Positions 33,702 through 44,039 of a stretch of DNA of 64,000 bases are shown piece by piece. The notes beneath the pieces were generated by a model. The model saw nothing but the letters and a program-made list of their open reading frames with translations, did not search any database and was not told where the DNA came from. The number at the start of each line of letters is the position of its first letter. Position 1 is the first letter of the stretch. The stretch spans positions 620,001-684,000 of the forward strand of contig NZ_VFNL01000001.1 in the NCBI RefSeq assembly GCF_006715565.1, read 5' to 3'. Source of the DNA: Microbacterium sp. SLBN-154 (lineage in GTDB: Bacteria > Actinomycetota > Actinomycetes > Actinomycetales > Microbacteriaceae). The translations under genes and the position numbers were made by a program.

Positions 33702-34613
33702 ATGCGGCATCCGAAACCTCTGCCCTCAGCTCTCGTCGGCAGACCGTTCTCGGTGGCCGAGGCGCTTCGCGAGGGAGCGTCGCCGGGTCGACTTCGTGCG
33801 CGCGACCTCGACGCGCCGTTCCCGGGCGTGCGTACCGTCGCCCGCGGAGAATCGTCGTTCGTCGAGCGCGTGCGAGCGGTGGCGCCGAGGCTCCGCGACG
33901 GCGACGCGGTGAGCCACCTCGCTGCGCTCGCACTCGTCGGAGCCGATGCGATCGGCGGCCGGTCCGCGGTGGTGGACGTCTGCTCTCGGGCACCTCTCGC
34001 CCGTATGCGGGCACGTGGCGTGCGCGGACATCAGATCACCGAAGGATCCGTCCGCATCGGCGCCGTGGCCGGCGTGCCCGCGGTGCACCCCGTCGACGCC
34101 TGGTGTCAGCTCGCCTCGGACCACTCCGTACGAGAGCTCGTCATCGTCGGCGATGCGCTGGTCCGCCGCCAGAACCCGATCGCTGATCGGGAGGAACTTC
34201 GGCGTGCCGCTGCGCAGTGGAGCGGTCGACGCGGTGCGAAGCGGCTGAGGGAGGCCGAGGCGCTGGTGCGCCAGGGCACCGACTCTCCACGCGAGACCCG
34301 GCTGCGCCTCGACGCCGCGGGGCACGGACTGCCGGAACCGGAGGTGAATCACCCCGTCTACGACGAAACCGGCCGGCTCGTCGCGATCCTCGACCTGGCT
34401 TACCCGGAGTACCGCGTCGGGCTGGAATACGACGGCGACCACCACCGCACCGACGACGGGCAGTACTACCGCGACATCGAGCGACTCGACGCCCTCGCGC
34501 GGCTCGGTTGGCGTCACATCCGCGTGACGAGAGAGCATCGTGGCATCCGGCTGAGCCTCGTGCTGAGCCGAGTGTCCGACGCTCTCCTGGATCGCGGATG
34601 GCGGCCCGGGTGA
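33702..34613 (+). CDS. DUF559-type protein with AbiEi-like N-terminus
   Basis: 303 residues. The N-terminal third resembles the AbiEi antitoxin-like helix-turn-helix region that is common in Microbacteriaceae (SVAEALREGASPGRLRARDLDAPFPGVRTVA). The C-terminal ~100 residues match DUF559, a very-short-patch-repair/restriction endonuclease-like fold: LDLAYPEYRVGLEYDGDHHRTDDGQYYRDIERLDALARLGWRHIRVT, with E/D-x-D and H residues where the nuclease metal site would be. ATG 33702 is preferred; a longer in-frame ATG at 33603 lies in the repeat-rich interval. Multi-copy family in related genomes; nuclease activity and a toxin-antitoxin role are not proven. Confidence 0.72.
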   Translation: MRHPKPLPSALVGRPFSVAEALREGASPGRLRARDLDAPFPGVRTVARGESSFVERVRAVAPRLRDGDAVSHLAALALVGADAIGGRSAVVDVCSRAPLARMRARGVRGHQITEGSVRIGAVAGVPAVHPVDAWCQLASDHSVRELVIVGDALVRRQNPIADREELRRAAAQWSGRRGAKRLREAEALVRQGTDSPRETRLRLDAAGHGLPEPEVNHPVYDETGRLVAILDLAYPEYRVGLEYDGDHHRTDDGQYYRDIERLDALARLGWRHIRVTREHRGIRLSLVLSRVSDALLDRGWRPG

Positions 34614-34705
34614 CCGGCTGCGCGACTGGTCAGGGATCGTCGGTCAGGCGGGAGTGTCCCGGGTGACGGACTGCGCGACTGGTCAGGAATCGTCGGTCGG
34701 GCGGG
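34609..34705 (+). repeat. Two-copy direct repeat after the DUF559 gene
   Basis: A block containing CGCGACTGGTCAGG and ATCGTCGGTC occurs at 34621 and again at 34674, period 53 bp, with a few substitutions. The first copy overlaps the 3' end of the gene. Confidence 0.6.
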
Positions 34706-34714
34706 GGGTGGCCC

Positions 34715-34734
34715 GCAGGAATCGACGGGTCGCG
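34715..34734. repeat. Half palindromic element, copy D
   Basis: GCAGGAATCGACGGGTCGCG corresponds to the right arm of the family read together with the GCAGGAAT inner segment; the matching left arm is missing or decayed. Confidence 0.55.
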
Positions 34735-34858
34735 GGCGCGGGCGGGTGGGCCTGCGGGCAGGTGCGGGCGCGGGCGGGGGTCTGGCCGATGGGCGCGGAG
34801 GCGCGGAGGCGGGTGGGCGCGGGCGCGCGCGGGGGGTGGGCGTGGAGCCGAGCGGCGC

Positions 34859-34917
34859 GCGACCCGTCGAGAATCGTGGGCCCGCGCGCGCGTGGGCCGC
34901 AGGAATCGACGGGTCGA
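34859..34917. repeat. Palindromic intergenic element, copy E
   Basis: GCGACCCGTCGAGAAT on the left and GCAGGAATCGACGGGTCG on the right flank a GC-only centre. Same 59-bp size as copies A-C. Confidence 0.7.
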
Positions 34918-34982
34918 GCGCCCGTAGGGCGGGCGCGGGCGGCGACGGCGCCGGCGACGGCGACGGCGACGCGCGCCGCCCG

Positions 34983-35579
34983 TCAGGCGCGCGGCTCGAT
35001 GCGCAGAACCTCGGGAGAGCCGTCGATCGTGAGGTCATCGATGACACGGATGCTGCGGGCCACCTCATCCACGAAAGGGATCACCGTCCCCACGCGCTCC
35101 CGGTCCGAGCACACCGCCGTCAACGTGACCAGGTGGGTGCCGGTGTCCCACGTGTAGGTGGCGAACGGGGGAGTGCGCGGCTCGGGCGGAAGCGCCATCA
35201 CCAGCCGCTCACCGACACCCAGGTGGGGGTTGGGGAACGACTCGGTGTCGTCGTACTCGATCGGCATCATCGCCCGGGCCGTGCGCAGCTGCGGGGTGAG
35301 CTCCTGCAGCTGCGCCATGAGGACGACGAGCTCGGGATCGGCCTTCCACACCCAGATCAGAACCCGGCCGTCGGCGCGGCGCATCAGCAGCGGTGCCGCC
35401 TGGCTCATCATCCAGGCCATTCCGCGGCTCCCGGGCCGCTCCTCGGCGCCCATCGCCCGATTGGCCTGGCCCAGCAGCATCCGGATCGCCGCCTTGCGAT
35501 GGCGACGCCCGCGGAATCCGAGCGAACCGGTGACGGGAACCCAGCGGTCGGGGGAGGCATCGGCCTGGAGTCGAGGCAT
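34983..35579 (-). CDS. Hypothetical protein (conserved-looking, about 198 residues)
   Basis: 198 residues from ATG 35579. Basic N-terminus (TGSLGFRGRRHRKAAIRMLLGQANRAMG), then a globular region with several Met/Trp residues (MAWMMSQAAPLLMRRADGRVLIWVWKADPELVVLMAQLQELTPQ split over two strands) and a C-terminal part ending VGTVIPFVDEVARSIRVIDDL. No signal peptide or membrane helix. I do not recognise a family. Divergent from the first glycosyltransferase gene; convergent with the DUF559 gene across the repeat region. Confidence 0.6.
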   Translation of the reverse strand: MPRLQADASPDRWVPVTGSLGFRGRRHRKAAIRMLLGQANRAMGAEERPGSRGMAWMMSQAAPLLMRRADGRVLIWVWKADPELVVLMAQLQELTPQLRTARAMMPIEYDDTESFPNPHLGVGERLVMALPPEPRTPPFATYTWDTGTHLVTLTAVCSDRERVGTVIPFVDEVARSIRVIDDLTIDGSPEVLRIEPRA

Positions 35580-35732
35580 GCCCCCAGGGTAGGTGCGCGG
35601 CCTGCGCAAATCCTCGACGCACGCACCGCACGAGCCCCACTCCCGGGGGAACGCCCCGCCTCGATTAGAGTGGGACCGCCGCGCGACCCTGCGCGGCGCC
35701 ATCCTCCGCCGCAGAGAACAGGCACACCTCCC

Positions 35733-36950
35733 GTGACCACCCCCGCGACGCCCGATGACCCCACACGCTCCGACGCCGTGAAGCGACCGCTCCGGGTCCT
35801 CATCGGCTGCGACACCTTCGCTCCCGACATCAACGGTGCCGCCCGGTTCGCCGAGCGCCTGGCCGCCGGCCTCGTGGCCCGCGGCCACGACGTGCACGTG
35901 ATCGCCCCCAACAGCGCCTACCGGAGGAGCCCCGCCCACACCGAGGTGATCGAAGGCGAGCCGATGATGATGCATCGCCTGCCCTCGGTGCGCTGGCCTC
36001 CGCACGACTGGCTGCGCTTCGTCTGGCCGTGGCGGTCGAAGCACTACGCCCGACAGGTGCTTGACGAGGTCAAGCCCGACGTGGTCCACATCCAGTCGCA
36101 CATCGTGATCGGCCGCGGGCTGTCGCGCGAGGCGCGCAAGCGCGGTATCCCGATCATCGCCACCAACCACGTGATGGCCGAGAACATTCTCGACTTCACC
36201 ACGCTCCCCGACGCCATGAACAGGGTGGTGCTCAAGCTCGCGTGGGCCGACGCGCGGCGGACGTTCCAGATGACCCGCGCGGTCACGACCCCCACCCGTC
36301 GCGCCGCCGACTTCCTCGAGTCGACGATCGAGATCCAGAACGTCATCCCGATCAGCTGCGGCATCGACCGGTCGAATTACGCCCCCGACCTCACGCCGCG
36401 CGACCGCCACCGCGTGCTCTTCGTCGGTCGCCTCACGAGCGAGAAGCACATCGACGTGCTGCTGAACGCGGTCGCGACGCTCGACCCGGCCCTCGATGTC
36501 TCGGTGGACATCGTCGGCGGCGGCGATCAGCGCAAGAACCTCGAGAACCTCACCGCGCAGCTCGGGCTCACCGATCGCGTCACCTTCCACGGTCACGCCT
36601 CGGAGGAGGACCTGCGGGCCATCTATTCGCGTGCGAGCGTCTTCGCGATCGCCTCGATCGCCGAGCTTCAGTCGATCGCCACGATGGAGGCGATGGCCTC
36701 GGGCTTGCCGATCGTCGCGGCCAACGCCGTCGCGCTCCCGCACCTCGTGCACGACGGGGAGAACGGCTACCTGTTCGAGCCGGGGAACGTCGCCGAGATG
36801 GCCGACCGGCTCACGGCCGTCCTCACCGCCACCCCCGAGGAGCGGCAGCGGATGCAGCAGGCCTCGCTCGACGGGGTGCTCGTCCACGACATCGGCCGCA
36901 CCCTCGACACCTTCGAGGCCCTGTACCGCGGCGAGCCCATCCCCCAGTGA
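35733..36950 (+). CDS. Glycosyltransferase family 4 (1 of 2)
   Basis: 405 residues, GT-B fold. N-terminal domain starts RVLIGCDTFAPDINGAARFAERLAAGLVARGHDVHVIAP; C-terminal Glycos_transf_1 domain has RVLFVGRLTSEKHIDVLLNAV, the GGGDQRKNLE loop, and the nucleotide-sugar EX7E-like motif ELQSIATMEAMASGLPIVAANA. The nearest well-known relatives are PimB/diglucosyl-diacylglycerol synthase-like enzymes that modify lipids, but the acceptor is not determinable. GTG 35733 chosen because the conserved start follows after ~20 residues; no SD is visible. Second GT4 gene follows 10 bp downstream. Confidence 0.85.
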   Translation: MTTPATPDDPTRSDAVKRPLRVLIGCDTFAPDINGAARFAERLAAGLVARGHDVHVIAPNSAYRRSPAHTEVIEGEPMMMHRLPSVRWPPHDWLRFVWPWRSKHYARQVLDEVKPDVVHIQSHIVIGRGLSREARKRGIPIIATNHVMAENILDFTTLPDAMNRVVLKLAWADARRTFQMTRAVTTPTRRAADFLESTIEIQNVIPISCGIDRSNYAPDLTPRDRHRVLFVGRLTSEKHIDVLLNAVATLDPALDVSVDIVGGGDQRKNLENLTAQLGLTDRVTFHGHASEEDLRAIYSRASVFAIASIAELQSIATMEAMASGLPIVAANAVALPHLVHDGENGYLFEPGNVAEMADRLTAVLTATPEERQRMQQASLDGVLVHDIGRTLDTFEALYRGEPIPQ

Positions 36951-36960
36951 GGCGCCCCGC

Positions 36961-38163
36961 GTGCATATCGTGATGTTCGGCGACCAGCACGTCGAGTCCT
37001 CCGGCGGCGCGCAGGTGTCGATGAGGCTGCAGCGCCGATTCCTCGAGCGCGCCGGGCACACGGTGACCATCGTCCAGCCGCGCCTGCATGCCCGCAGGGT
37101 CGATGACCCCGCCTCCCTCGACCTGCCGTCGGTGCCGGTGACGCTCGATCGCGAGTACGGGATGACACTTCCCACGCGGGCCGCCGACCGCGCCGTCGAT
37201 GCCGGGATGGCCGGGCGCCCGCCGGTCGACGTGGTGCACGTCCAGGGTGACTTCTGGGGGGCGATCCTCGGCCACCGGTTCGCCGCCCGTCACGCGCTGC
37301 CGCTTGTGCACACCATGCACAACCGGGTCGATGTGGGCATCGAGGCGACGACGCCCTTCCCCCGCCTGGCGTTGCGCGCGCTCAATGCGTGGGCGAGCGG
37401 GGCGATCCTCCCGCGCGAGCCGAGGGAACCCGGGACGGATGGGTGGGCCTACCTCCGCCGGTTCGCCGCGCGCGCCGCGGCGGTGACCGCCCCGTCGTCC
37501 CACTTCGCCCATCGCCTGATGGCCCATCACGTCCGTCCCGGCGGTGCACCCGAGCGCCACGTCGACGTCGTGTGGAACGGCATCGATGACGAGATGCTGG
37601 ATGCCGCGAGCGCCGCCGGCCCGCCGCGGCCGGCGCATCCGCGACCCCGTCTGGTGTGGGTCGGCAGGATGAGTCCTGAGAAGCGCCTGCTGCCCTTCCT
37701 CGACGCGCTCGCCGACTCCGGCGTCGCCGCCGACGTCACCGTGATCGGCGGCGGAGGTCAGGCCCGAGCGGCGCAGCGGCTCGTGGCGCGGCGCCGACCG
37801 GCGGCGCGGGTGACCTTCGCCGGGCGGCTTCCCTACGCCGAGACCCTCCGGCGCCTCGCCGCCGCCGACGCCGTGGTGCAGAGCTCGATCGGCTTCGAGA
37901 CGCAGGGGATGACGGTGTTCGAAGCGGCGTCGCTGGGGACCCCGGCGATCGCGGCCGACCCCGACATCGCCGACGAGCTCGGCGACGGGGTGTGGCGCGT
38001 CGGAGCCGAGCCGGATGCGTTCGCGCTGACACTCCGCGATGCCGTCGCCGACATCGCCGCCGGCCGCGCGCCGCGACCGCAGCCCGAGATCGCCCAGACC
38101 TTCCGGCAATCGTCGCGGACCGCGGCGATGGTGGCGGTCTACGAGCGGGTCAGGCGGCGCTGA
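36961..38163 (+). CDS. Glycosyltransferase family 4 (2 of 2)
   Basis: 400 residues, GT-B fold. VHIVMFGDQHVESSGGAQVSM at the N-terminus, DVVHVQGDFWGAILGHRFA, then the C-terminal domain with PRLVWVGRMSPEKRLLPFLDAL, TVIGGGGQARAAQRLV and the donor-binding QSSIGFETQGMTVFEAASLGTPAIA. Co-directional with the first GT4 at 10 bp spacing, suggesting sequential steps on one lipid or polysaccharide. The GTG at 36961 is followed by the conserved first strand. The final 14 bp overlap a convergent gene. Confidence 0.83.
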   Translation: MHIVMFGDQHVESSGGAQVSMRLQRRFLERAGHTVTIVQPRLHARRVDDPASLDLPSVPVTLDREYGMTLPTRAADRAVDAGMAGRPPVDVVHVQGDFWGAILGHRFAARHALPLVHTMHNRVDVGIEATTPFPRLALRALNAWASGAILPREPREPGTDGWAYLRRFAARAAAVTAPSSHFAHRLMAHHVRPGGAPERHVDVVWNGIDDEMLDAASAAGPPRPAHPRPRLVWVGRMSPEKRLLPFLDALADSGVAADVTVIGGGGQARAAQRLVARRRPAARVTFAGRLPYAETLRRLAAADAVVQSSIGFETQGMTVFEAASLGTPAIAADPDIADELGDGVWRVGAEPDAFALTLRDAVADIAAGRAPRPQPEIAQTFRQSSRTAAMVAVYERVRRR

Positions 38164-38593
38164 GGATCAGCGGGTAGAGCACGTTCCACAGCACCGCGCT
38201 CAGCAGGGCGAAGCCGCCGGCGCCGAGCGCGACCGCCGCGAGGACGGGCGACCGGTCGCGCCGGAAGAGGCCGATCAGACCCAGGACGACGGTGACGAGG
38301 GCCACGAGCCCCTCGACGATGCCGAGGACACCAGTGATCGGGCCGAACAGATCGTAGGTCTGCGAGAGCAGGATGCCCACCTGGACGAAGACCTGCAGCA
38401 CGAGGAGCAGCACGAGGACGGCGGCCGAGATGATGGCGGCGAGTCCCCACGGATTCCTCCCGCCGCGGGTGCCGCCGGGTGCCGGAGCGACGCCGGCGGG
38501 CGCGTACCCGGGCGGCGGGGCGAAGGCGCCGGCAGGTGCGGCGGGCGCGGTGCCCGGCGCCGGTGTGGGCTCGGAGGGAGTGGGGTAGGACAC
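38150..38593 (-). CDS. Hypothetical membrane protein with Pro/Ala-rich N-terminus
   Basis: 147 residues. The first ~45 residues are Pro/Ala/Gly rich (SYPTPSEPTPAPGTAPAAPAG), as in DUF4190-like actinobacterial proteins. Three to four hydrophobic helices follow (AAIISAAVLVLLLVLQVFV, ITGVLGIVEGLVALVTVVLGLIGLF, SPVLAAVALGAGGFALLSAVLW). No assigned function. ATG 38593 is good. Overlaps the end of the glycosyltransferase on the opposite strand. Confidence 0.65.
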   Translation of the reverse strand: MSYPTPSEPTPAPGTAPAAPAGAFAPPPGYAPAGVAPAPGGTRGGRNPWGLAAIISAAVLVLLLVLQVFVQVGILLSQTYDLFGPITGVLGIVEGLVALVTVVLGLIGLFRRDRSPVLAAVALGAGGFALLSAVLWNVLYPLILSAA

Positions 38594-38628
38594 GGCGACC
38601 TCATCTCATCGAGGTACCGAGTCTAGGG

Positions 38629-38745
38629 TCAGGGCAGCCGGGCGCGGTCGGTCGGCACGCGGCGGTAGCCGTCGCGGTGCACGGCGATCGCGGAAGCGAC
38701 GATGCCCCACACCGAGGCGGCGGCGAGAAGGATCAGGAGTGTCAT
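38629..38745 (-). CDS. Small single-helix membrane protein, 38 residues
   Basis: One hydrophobic helix (TLLILLAAASVWGIVASAIAV) followed by a basic C-terminus HRDGYRRVPTDRARLP. AGGA lies a few bases upstream of the ATG (38745). Start overlaps the TGGCA-box region shared with the AraC-type regulator. Peptides of this layout (…VxxDGxRRxPTxP) recur in actinobacteria. Function unknown; length below usual gene-calling cutoffs. Confidence 0.6.
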   Translation of the reverse strand: MTLLILLAAASVWGIVASAIAVHRDGYRRVPTDRARLP

Positions 38746-38818
38746 GGCAGAAAAGCTACGCCTGGCGCCATCCTGCCAAAAGTGGCAGAATAGACACCAT
38801 CCGAATGATTTCTGCCAT
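38744..38818. promoter_or_regulatory. TGGCAGAA-box array between divergent genes
   Basis: ATGGCAGAAA (38744-38753), CTGCCAAAAGTGGCAG (about 38773-38788) and TTTCTGCCAT (38809-38818). The outer two form a perfect 10-bp inverted repeat. The set lies in the 102-bp interval before the AraC-type regulator, as expected for its binding sites. Confidence 0.6.
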
Positions 38819-38847
38819 ACCGTGAGGGTGGTACGGGAGGGACCTGC

Positions 38848-39876
38848 ATGAAGACCGTTGCCTGCATCGTCACCGACGGGTTCGCCCCGTTCGAATTCGG
38901 CGTCGCCTGCGAGGCGTTCGGACTGGATCGCTCGGCGGACGGTGTGCCGAACTTCGACTTCCGTGTCGTGACACCCGATCCGGGTCCCGTGCCGTCGAAG
39001 CTCGGCTTCTCGATCAACGTCGACGCCGACCTGGGTTTCGCCGACGAGGCCGATCTCGTGGTGGTCTCGCCCACGCCGCACGAGTACTGGGGCGCCCCCG
39101 ACCCGCGCGTGATCGAGGTGATCCGCCGTGCGGTCGATCGCGGCGCATGGGTGCTCAGCGTCTGCAGCGGCTCGTTCGTGCTCGGCGCCGCGGGCGTGCT
39201 CGATGGACGACGGGCGACGACCCATTGGATGTACGCGGCGACGATGGCCGAGATGTTCCCCGCCATCGATGTCGACCCCGACGTGCTCTACGTCCAGGAC
39301 GGCCGGATCATCACCAGCGCCGGCACGGCCGCGGGTATCGACGCATGCCTGCACCTGCTACGTCAGGAGCTCGGCGCCGAGCTGACCAACAAGATCGCCC
39401 GGCGCATGGTCGTCCCCCCGCAGCGCGACGGCGGTCAGGCCCAGTTCATCGACAAGCCGCTGCCGGTCTCGACGTCGCAGTCGCTCGCACCGGTGACCGA
39501 CTGGATGCTCGACAACCTCCGCAGCGACCTCACCGTGGAGCAGCTCGCCGCGAAGGCCCACATGTCGCCGCGTACATTCGCGCGGCGCTTCAAAGCCGAC
39601 CACGGCGCCACCCCGGCGGCGTGGCTCGCCCGGCAGCGTCTCATCCACGCCCAGCGGCTGCTGGAGACCACCGACCTCGGCCTGGATCGCATCGCCTGGG
39701 AGAGCGGCTTCGGATCGGCCGCCGTCCTGCGACAGAACTTCGCCCGCACCCTGGGGATCACCCCGACCGCCTACCGTGATCGGTTCTGCTGCATTCGAGA
39801 GAGCTCGACCACGAAAGAGACGGATGCCGCGGCGCACGTCGTCGCCGCGGCATCCGTCCTTCAGCCCGTGGGTTGA
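38848..39876 (+). CDS. GlxA-type AraC-family regulator with DJ-1/PfpI domain
   Basis: 342 residues. N-terminal DJ-1/PfpI-like sensor (VACIVTDGFAPFEFGVACEAFGLD ... WVLSVCSGSFVLGAAGVLDGRRATTHW, with the nucleophile elbow Cys) and a C-terminal AraC DNA-binding domain (LTVEQLAAKAHMSPRTFARRFKADHGATPAAWLARQRL and the second HTH WESGFGSAAVLRQNFARTLGITPTAYR). This is the GlxA layout; typical targets are amine or nitrogen catabolism genes, none obvious here. ATG 38848 with AGGGA upstream. The 3' end carries a long inverted repeat that likely serves as terminator. Confidence 0.87.
   Translation: MKTVACIVTDGFAPFEFGVACEAFGLDRSADGVPNFDFRVVTPDPGPVPSKLGFSINVDADLGFADEADLVVVSPTPHEYWGAPDPRVIEVIRRAVDRGAWVLSVCSGSFVLGAAGVLDGRRATTHWMYAATMAEMFPAIDVDPDVLYVQDGRIITSAGTAAGIDACLHLLRQELGAELTNKIARRMVVPPQRDGGQAQFIDKPLPVSTSQSLAPVTDWMLDNLRSDLTVEQLAAKAHMSPRTFARRFKADHGATPAAWLARQRLIHAQRLLETTDLGLDRIAWESGFGSAAVLRQNFARTLGITPTAYRDRFCCIRESSTTKETDAAAHVVAAASVLQPVG
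39819..39858. terminator. 16-bp-stem hairpin at the convergent end of the AraC-type and M28 genes
   Basis: GACGGATGCCGCGGCG (39819-39834) pairs perfectly with CGCCGCGGCATCCGTC (39843-39858), 8-nt loop. It overlaps the last ~20 codons of the regulator. It is built from the CGGATGCCGCGG word that is frequent throughout the window. Confidence 0.6.
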
Positions 39877-39880
39877 GGCG

Positions 39881-41500
39881 TCAGCGCGCCGCCGCCTCGG
39901 TGTGGTGGCCGTGATCGTGCAGGAACCCGCCGCCCGGCGTCGAGGAACCACCGGCGCCGGCACCGGCGCCGCCGTCGTCGGCGGTGAGGATCGACGTGTC
40001 GAACGCGAAGGTGATGATCGCCGACGCGAGCGCATCGGAGTTCACATCCAGCGCGGTCCGGTTGACGTTGCCCGTGAGACGCTGCTTCACCGAGCGGGCG
40101 AGGTCTTTGTAGAGCACCTCGTCCTGGCCCTCGCCGGTGAGGTTGTCGCATAGCTGGTGGTAGCAGGGGTCATAGGCGACGCCCGCCAGGCCGCCGAAGC
40201 GTGCGGCCTCCTCCTCGGTCTTGATGCCCTCGGCGCCGGTGAACAGGCCTCCCGCCGGGATGCCGACGGCGATGAAGGGCCCATAGTCGGAGCGACCGGA
40301 GAACTCGGTGTCCTGGAACGGCACGCCCTGCGAGGCGTAGAACTGCTCGAAGACGTCCTCGATCTGCGCGGATCCGGCCGGGATGAAGCCCTCCGGAGCG
40401 GTGCCGCTGGAGTTGTCGCCGTCGTACACGCCGTAGACGTGGTTCGGTGAGCCGATCATGTCGAAGTTCAGGTAGAGGGCGATGTCGTCGATCTGCTCCG
40501 GCGTGAGGTTCGAGACGTAGTAATCGGCTCCGAGGAGGCCTTCCTCCTCCGCGCCCCACCAGGCGAAGCGCACGGTGTTCGTGGGATCCACGCGCTGCAT
40601 CTGGATCGCCGTCTCGAGAAGCGCGGCGCTGCCCGATCCGTTGTCGTTGATACCGGCGCCCGCCTGGACGCTGTCGAGGTGTGCGCCCGCCATCACGACG
40701 TTGCCGTCGTCACCGGTGTTCGTCTCGGCGAAGACGTTGTAGGTGGCGCGCTCCTCGGAGAAGTAGTCGACCGTCACGGTGACGGTCGCGCCGGGGGTCG
40801 CAGCGAGGTCCTCGCCGACCGCCGACGACGTGAACACGGCCGGGATCGTCAGGCCCGTGGCATCCCCGCTCATCTGGACGAGCCCGGCACGGCCGTCGTT
40901 CGTCACGATCACCGCGGCGGCGCCGGCGGCCTGCGCATTGAGCGCCTTCACGACGAAGTCGCACGTGCCGCGCTGGACGAGCGCCACGCCGCCGGCGGGG
41001 AAGCCGGTGAAGTCGTCGGCCTCGCACCCGCTCGTGCTCGTGCCGTCTGCCGGGAAGGGCGTCACCAGATCGACGGGCACGAGCGCGCCGGTCGCCGTTC
41101 CTTCCGGCGCGCTGGGGTCGAAGCCGTTGCGGAGGAAGTCCTGCCCGTCGACCCACGTCGTGGCCGGGTCCTGGCGGCTGAGCGCGCTGTTCTCCTCGGT
41201 GTAGGTGAAGGGGAACTCCTGGACCTCGGGGTCGTAGCCCGCTCGGGTGAGCTCCTTGACGATGTAGTCGACGGATGCGTCGTAACCGGGCAGACCCGAC
41301 GCGCGGTTGCCGTCGTTGGCGTCGGCGATCTTCTGGAACTGCCGGAGGTGGTTCATCACCTGGCTGATCTTGACGGCCTTGACGATCTTCTCGGGCGTGT
41401 CGGCAACCGGTACGGCATAGGCCGGTGCGGCCAGTCCCATGGTGGCGATCACGGCTGTGGCGGCGGTGACCGCTGCGATCCTGCGCTTCGTGAGCGGCAT
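39881..41500 (-). CDS. Secreted M28-family aminopeptidase
   Basis: 539 residues from ATG 41500. Signal peptide with AYA cleavage (LTKRRIAAVTAATAVIATMG...APAYA). A PA (protease-associated) domain follows (ALVQRGTCDFVVKALNAQAAGAAAVIVTND), inserted as usual before the M28 peptidase core: AGAHLDSVQAGAGINDNGSGSAALLE, WWGAEEEGLLGADYYV, NFDMIGSPN and a late SGRSDYGPF/CYHQLCDN. These give zinc ligands H-D-E-D-H in order. C-terminus has a Gly/Ala/His-rich tail (AGAGAGGSSTPGG, DHGHH). Exported Streptomyces-type aminopeptidase relative, cleaving N-terminal residues in nutrition. Convergent with the AraC-type gene. Confidence 0.9.
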   Translation of the reverse strand: MPLTKRRIAAVTAATAVIATMGLAAPAYAVPVADTPEKIVKAVKISQVMNHLRQFQKIADANDGNRASGLPGYDASVDYIVKELTRAGYDPEVQEFPFTYTEENSALSRQDPATTWVDGQDFLRNGFDPSAPEGTATGALVPVDLVTPFPADGTSTSGCEADDFTGFPAGGVALVQRGTCDFVVKALNAQAAGAAAVIVTNDGRAGLVQMSGDATGLTIPAVFTSSAVGEDLAATPGATVTVTVDYFSEERATYNVFAETNTGDDGNVVMAGAHLDSVQAGAGINDNGSGSAALLETAIQMQRVDPTNTVRFAWWGAEEEGLLGADYYVSNLTPEQIDDIALYLNFDMIGSPNHVYGVYDGDNSSGTAPEGFIPAGSAQIEDVFEQFYASQGVPFQDTEFSGRSDYGPFIAVGIPAGGLFTGAEGIKTEEEAARFGGLAGVAYDPCYHQLCDNLTGEGQDEVLYKDLARSVKQRLTGNVNRTALDVNSDALASAIITFAFDTSILTADDGGAGAGAGGSSTPGGGFLHDHGHHTEAAAR

Positions 41501-41619
41501 GGCTCTCCCTTCGGATGTCGGCGACCTCGTCGACGCCGACCCTCCCGACCGTAGTGACGCGGGGGCGGGCGGGGAAGGAAAATCTGCGCAGATGAGAGGG
41601 GTCTCATCCGGGTCGCCCG

Positions 41620-41648
41620 TTGCCCATGCAGCATCCCACTGATAAAGT
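41620..41648 (+). promoter_or_regulatory. clpB promoter
   Basis: -35 TTGCCC (41620-41625), 17-bp spacer, -10 TAAAGT (41643-41648). Overlaps the HspR box in the same way as at dnaK. Confidence 0.6.
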
Positions 41649-41667
41649 TGAGTCATTACGACTCAGG
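41647..41667. promoter_or_regulatory. HAIR operator (HspR-binding) of clpB
   Basis: GTTGAGT-CATTACG-ACTCAGG matches the HAIR arms at 12 of 14 positions. It starts 4 bp after the first base of the -10 box, the identical register to the dnaK site, and its 7-bp spacer differs from the dnaK one at a single base. A further TTTGAGT half-site follows directly. Confidence 0.8.
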
Positions 41668-41696
41668 TTTGAGTCCCGCGATTTTCAGGAGAACTC

Positions 41697-43907
<2,211 letters not shown>

Positions 43908-43921
43908 CCCCTCCCTCCCGC

Positions 43922-44023
43922 CCGCGGGGGTGCACTCCCTCCCCGCGAGGGTGCACTCCCTCCCCGCGAGGGTGCACCCCCTCCCCGCGAGGGTGCACCC
44001 CCTCCCCGCGAGGGTGCACTCGT
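43922..44023 (+). repeat. 21-bp minisatellite, five copies (left locus)
   Basis: GTGCAC recurs at 43930, 43951, 43972, 43993 and 44014, exactly 21 bp apart. Unit: GTGCAC followed by TCCCTCCCCGCGAGG, with C/T variation. The array fills the 132-bp gap between clpB and the UbiA gene. The same unit occurs inverted at 46.7 kb. Confidence 0.9.
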
Positions 44024-44039
44024 CCGATAGCTTCGGGGA

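Larger units (their letters stand above)
34614..34982. other. Gene-free interval with partial and full palindromic elements
   Basis: 369 bp of extreme GC content between convergent genes. Holds the 53-bp direct repeat and two members (one half, one full) of the GACCCGTC element family. No gene supported. Confidence 0.7.

Noticed and set aside
35000-37175. Long minus-strand frame covering the glycosyltransferases
   Set aside because: Only the part from 35579 to 34983 looks like a real protein; the rest is antisense to a GT4 gene with clear motifs.
43922-44023. Possible CRISPR array
   Set aside because: Units are contiguous 21-bp repeats with no unique spacers, and no cas genes are near.
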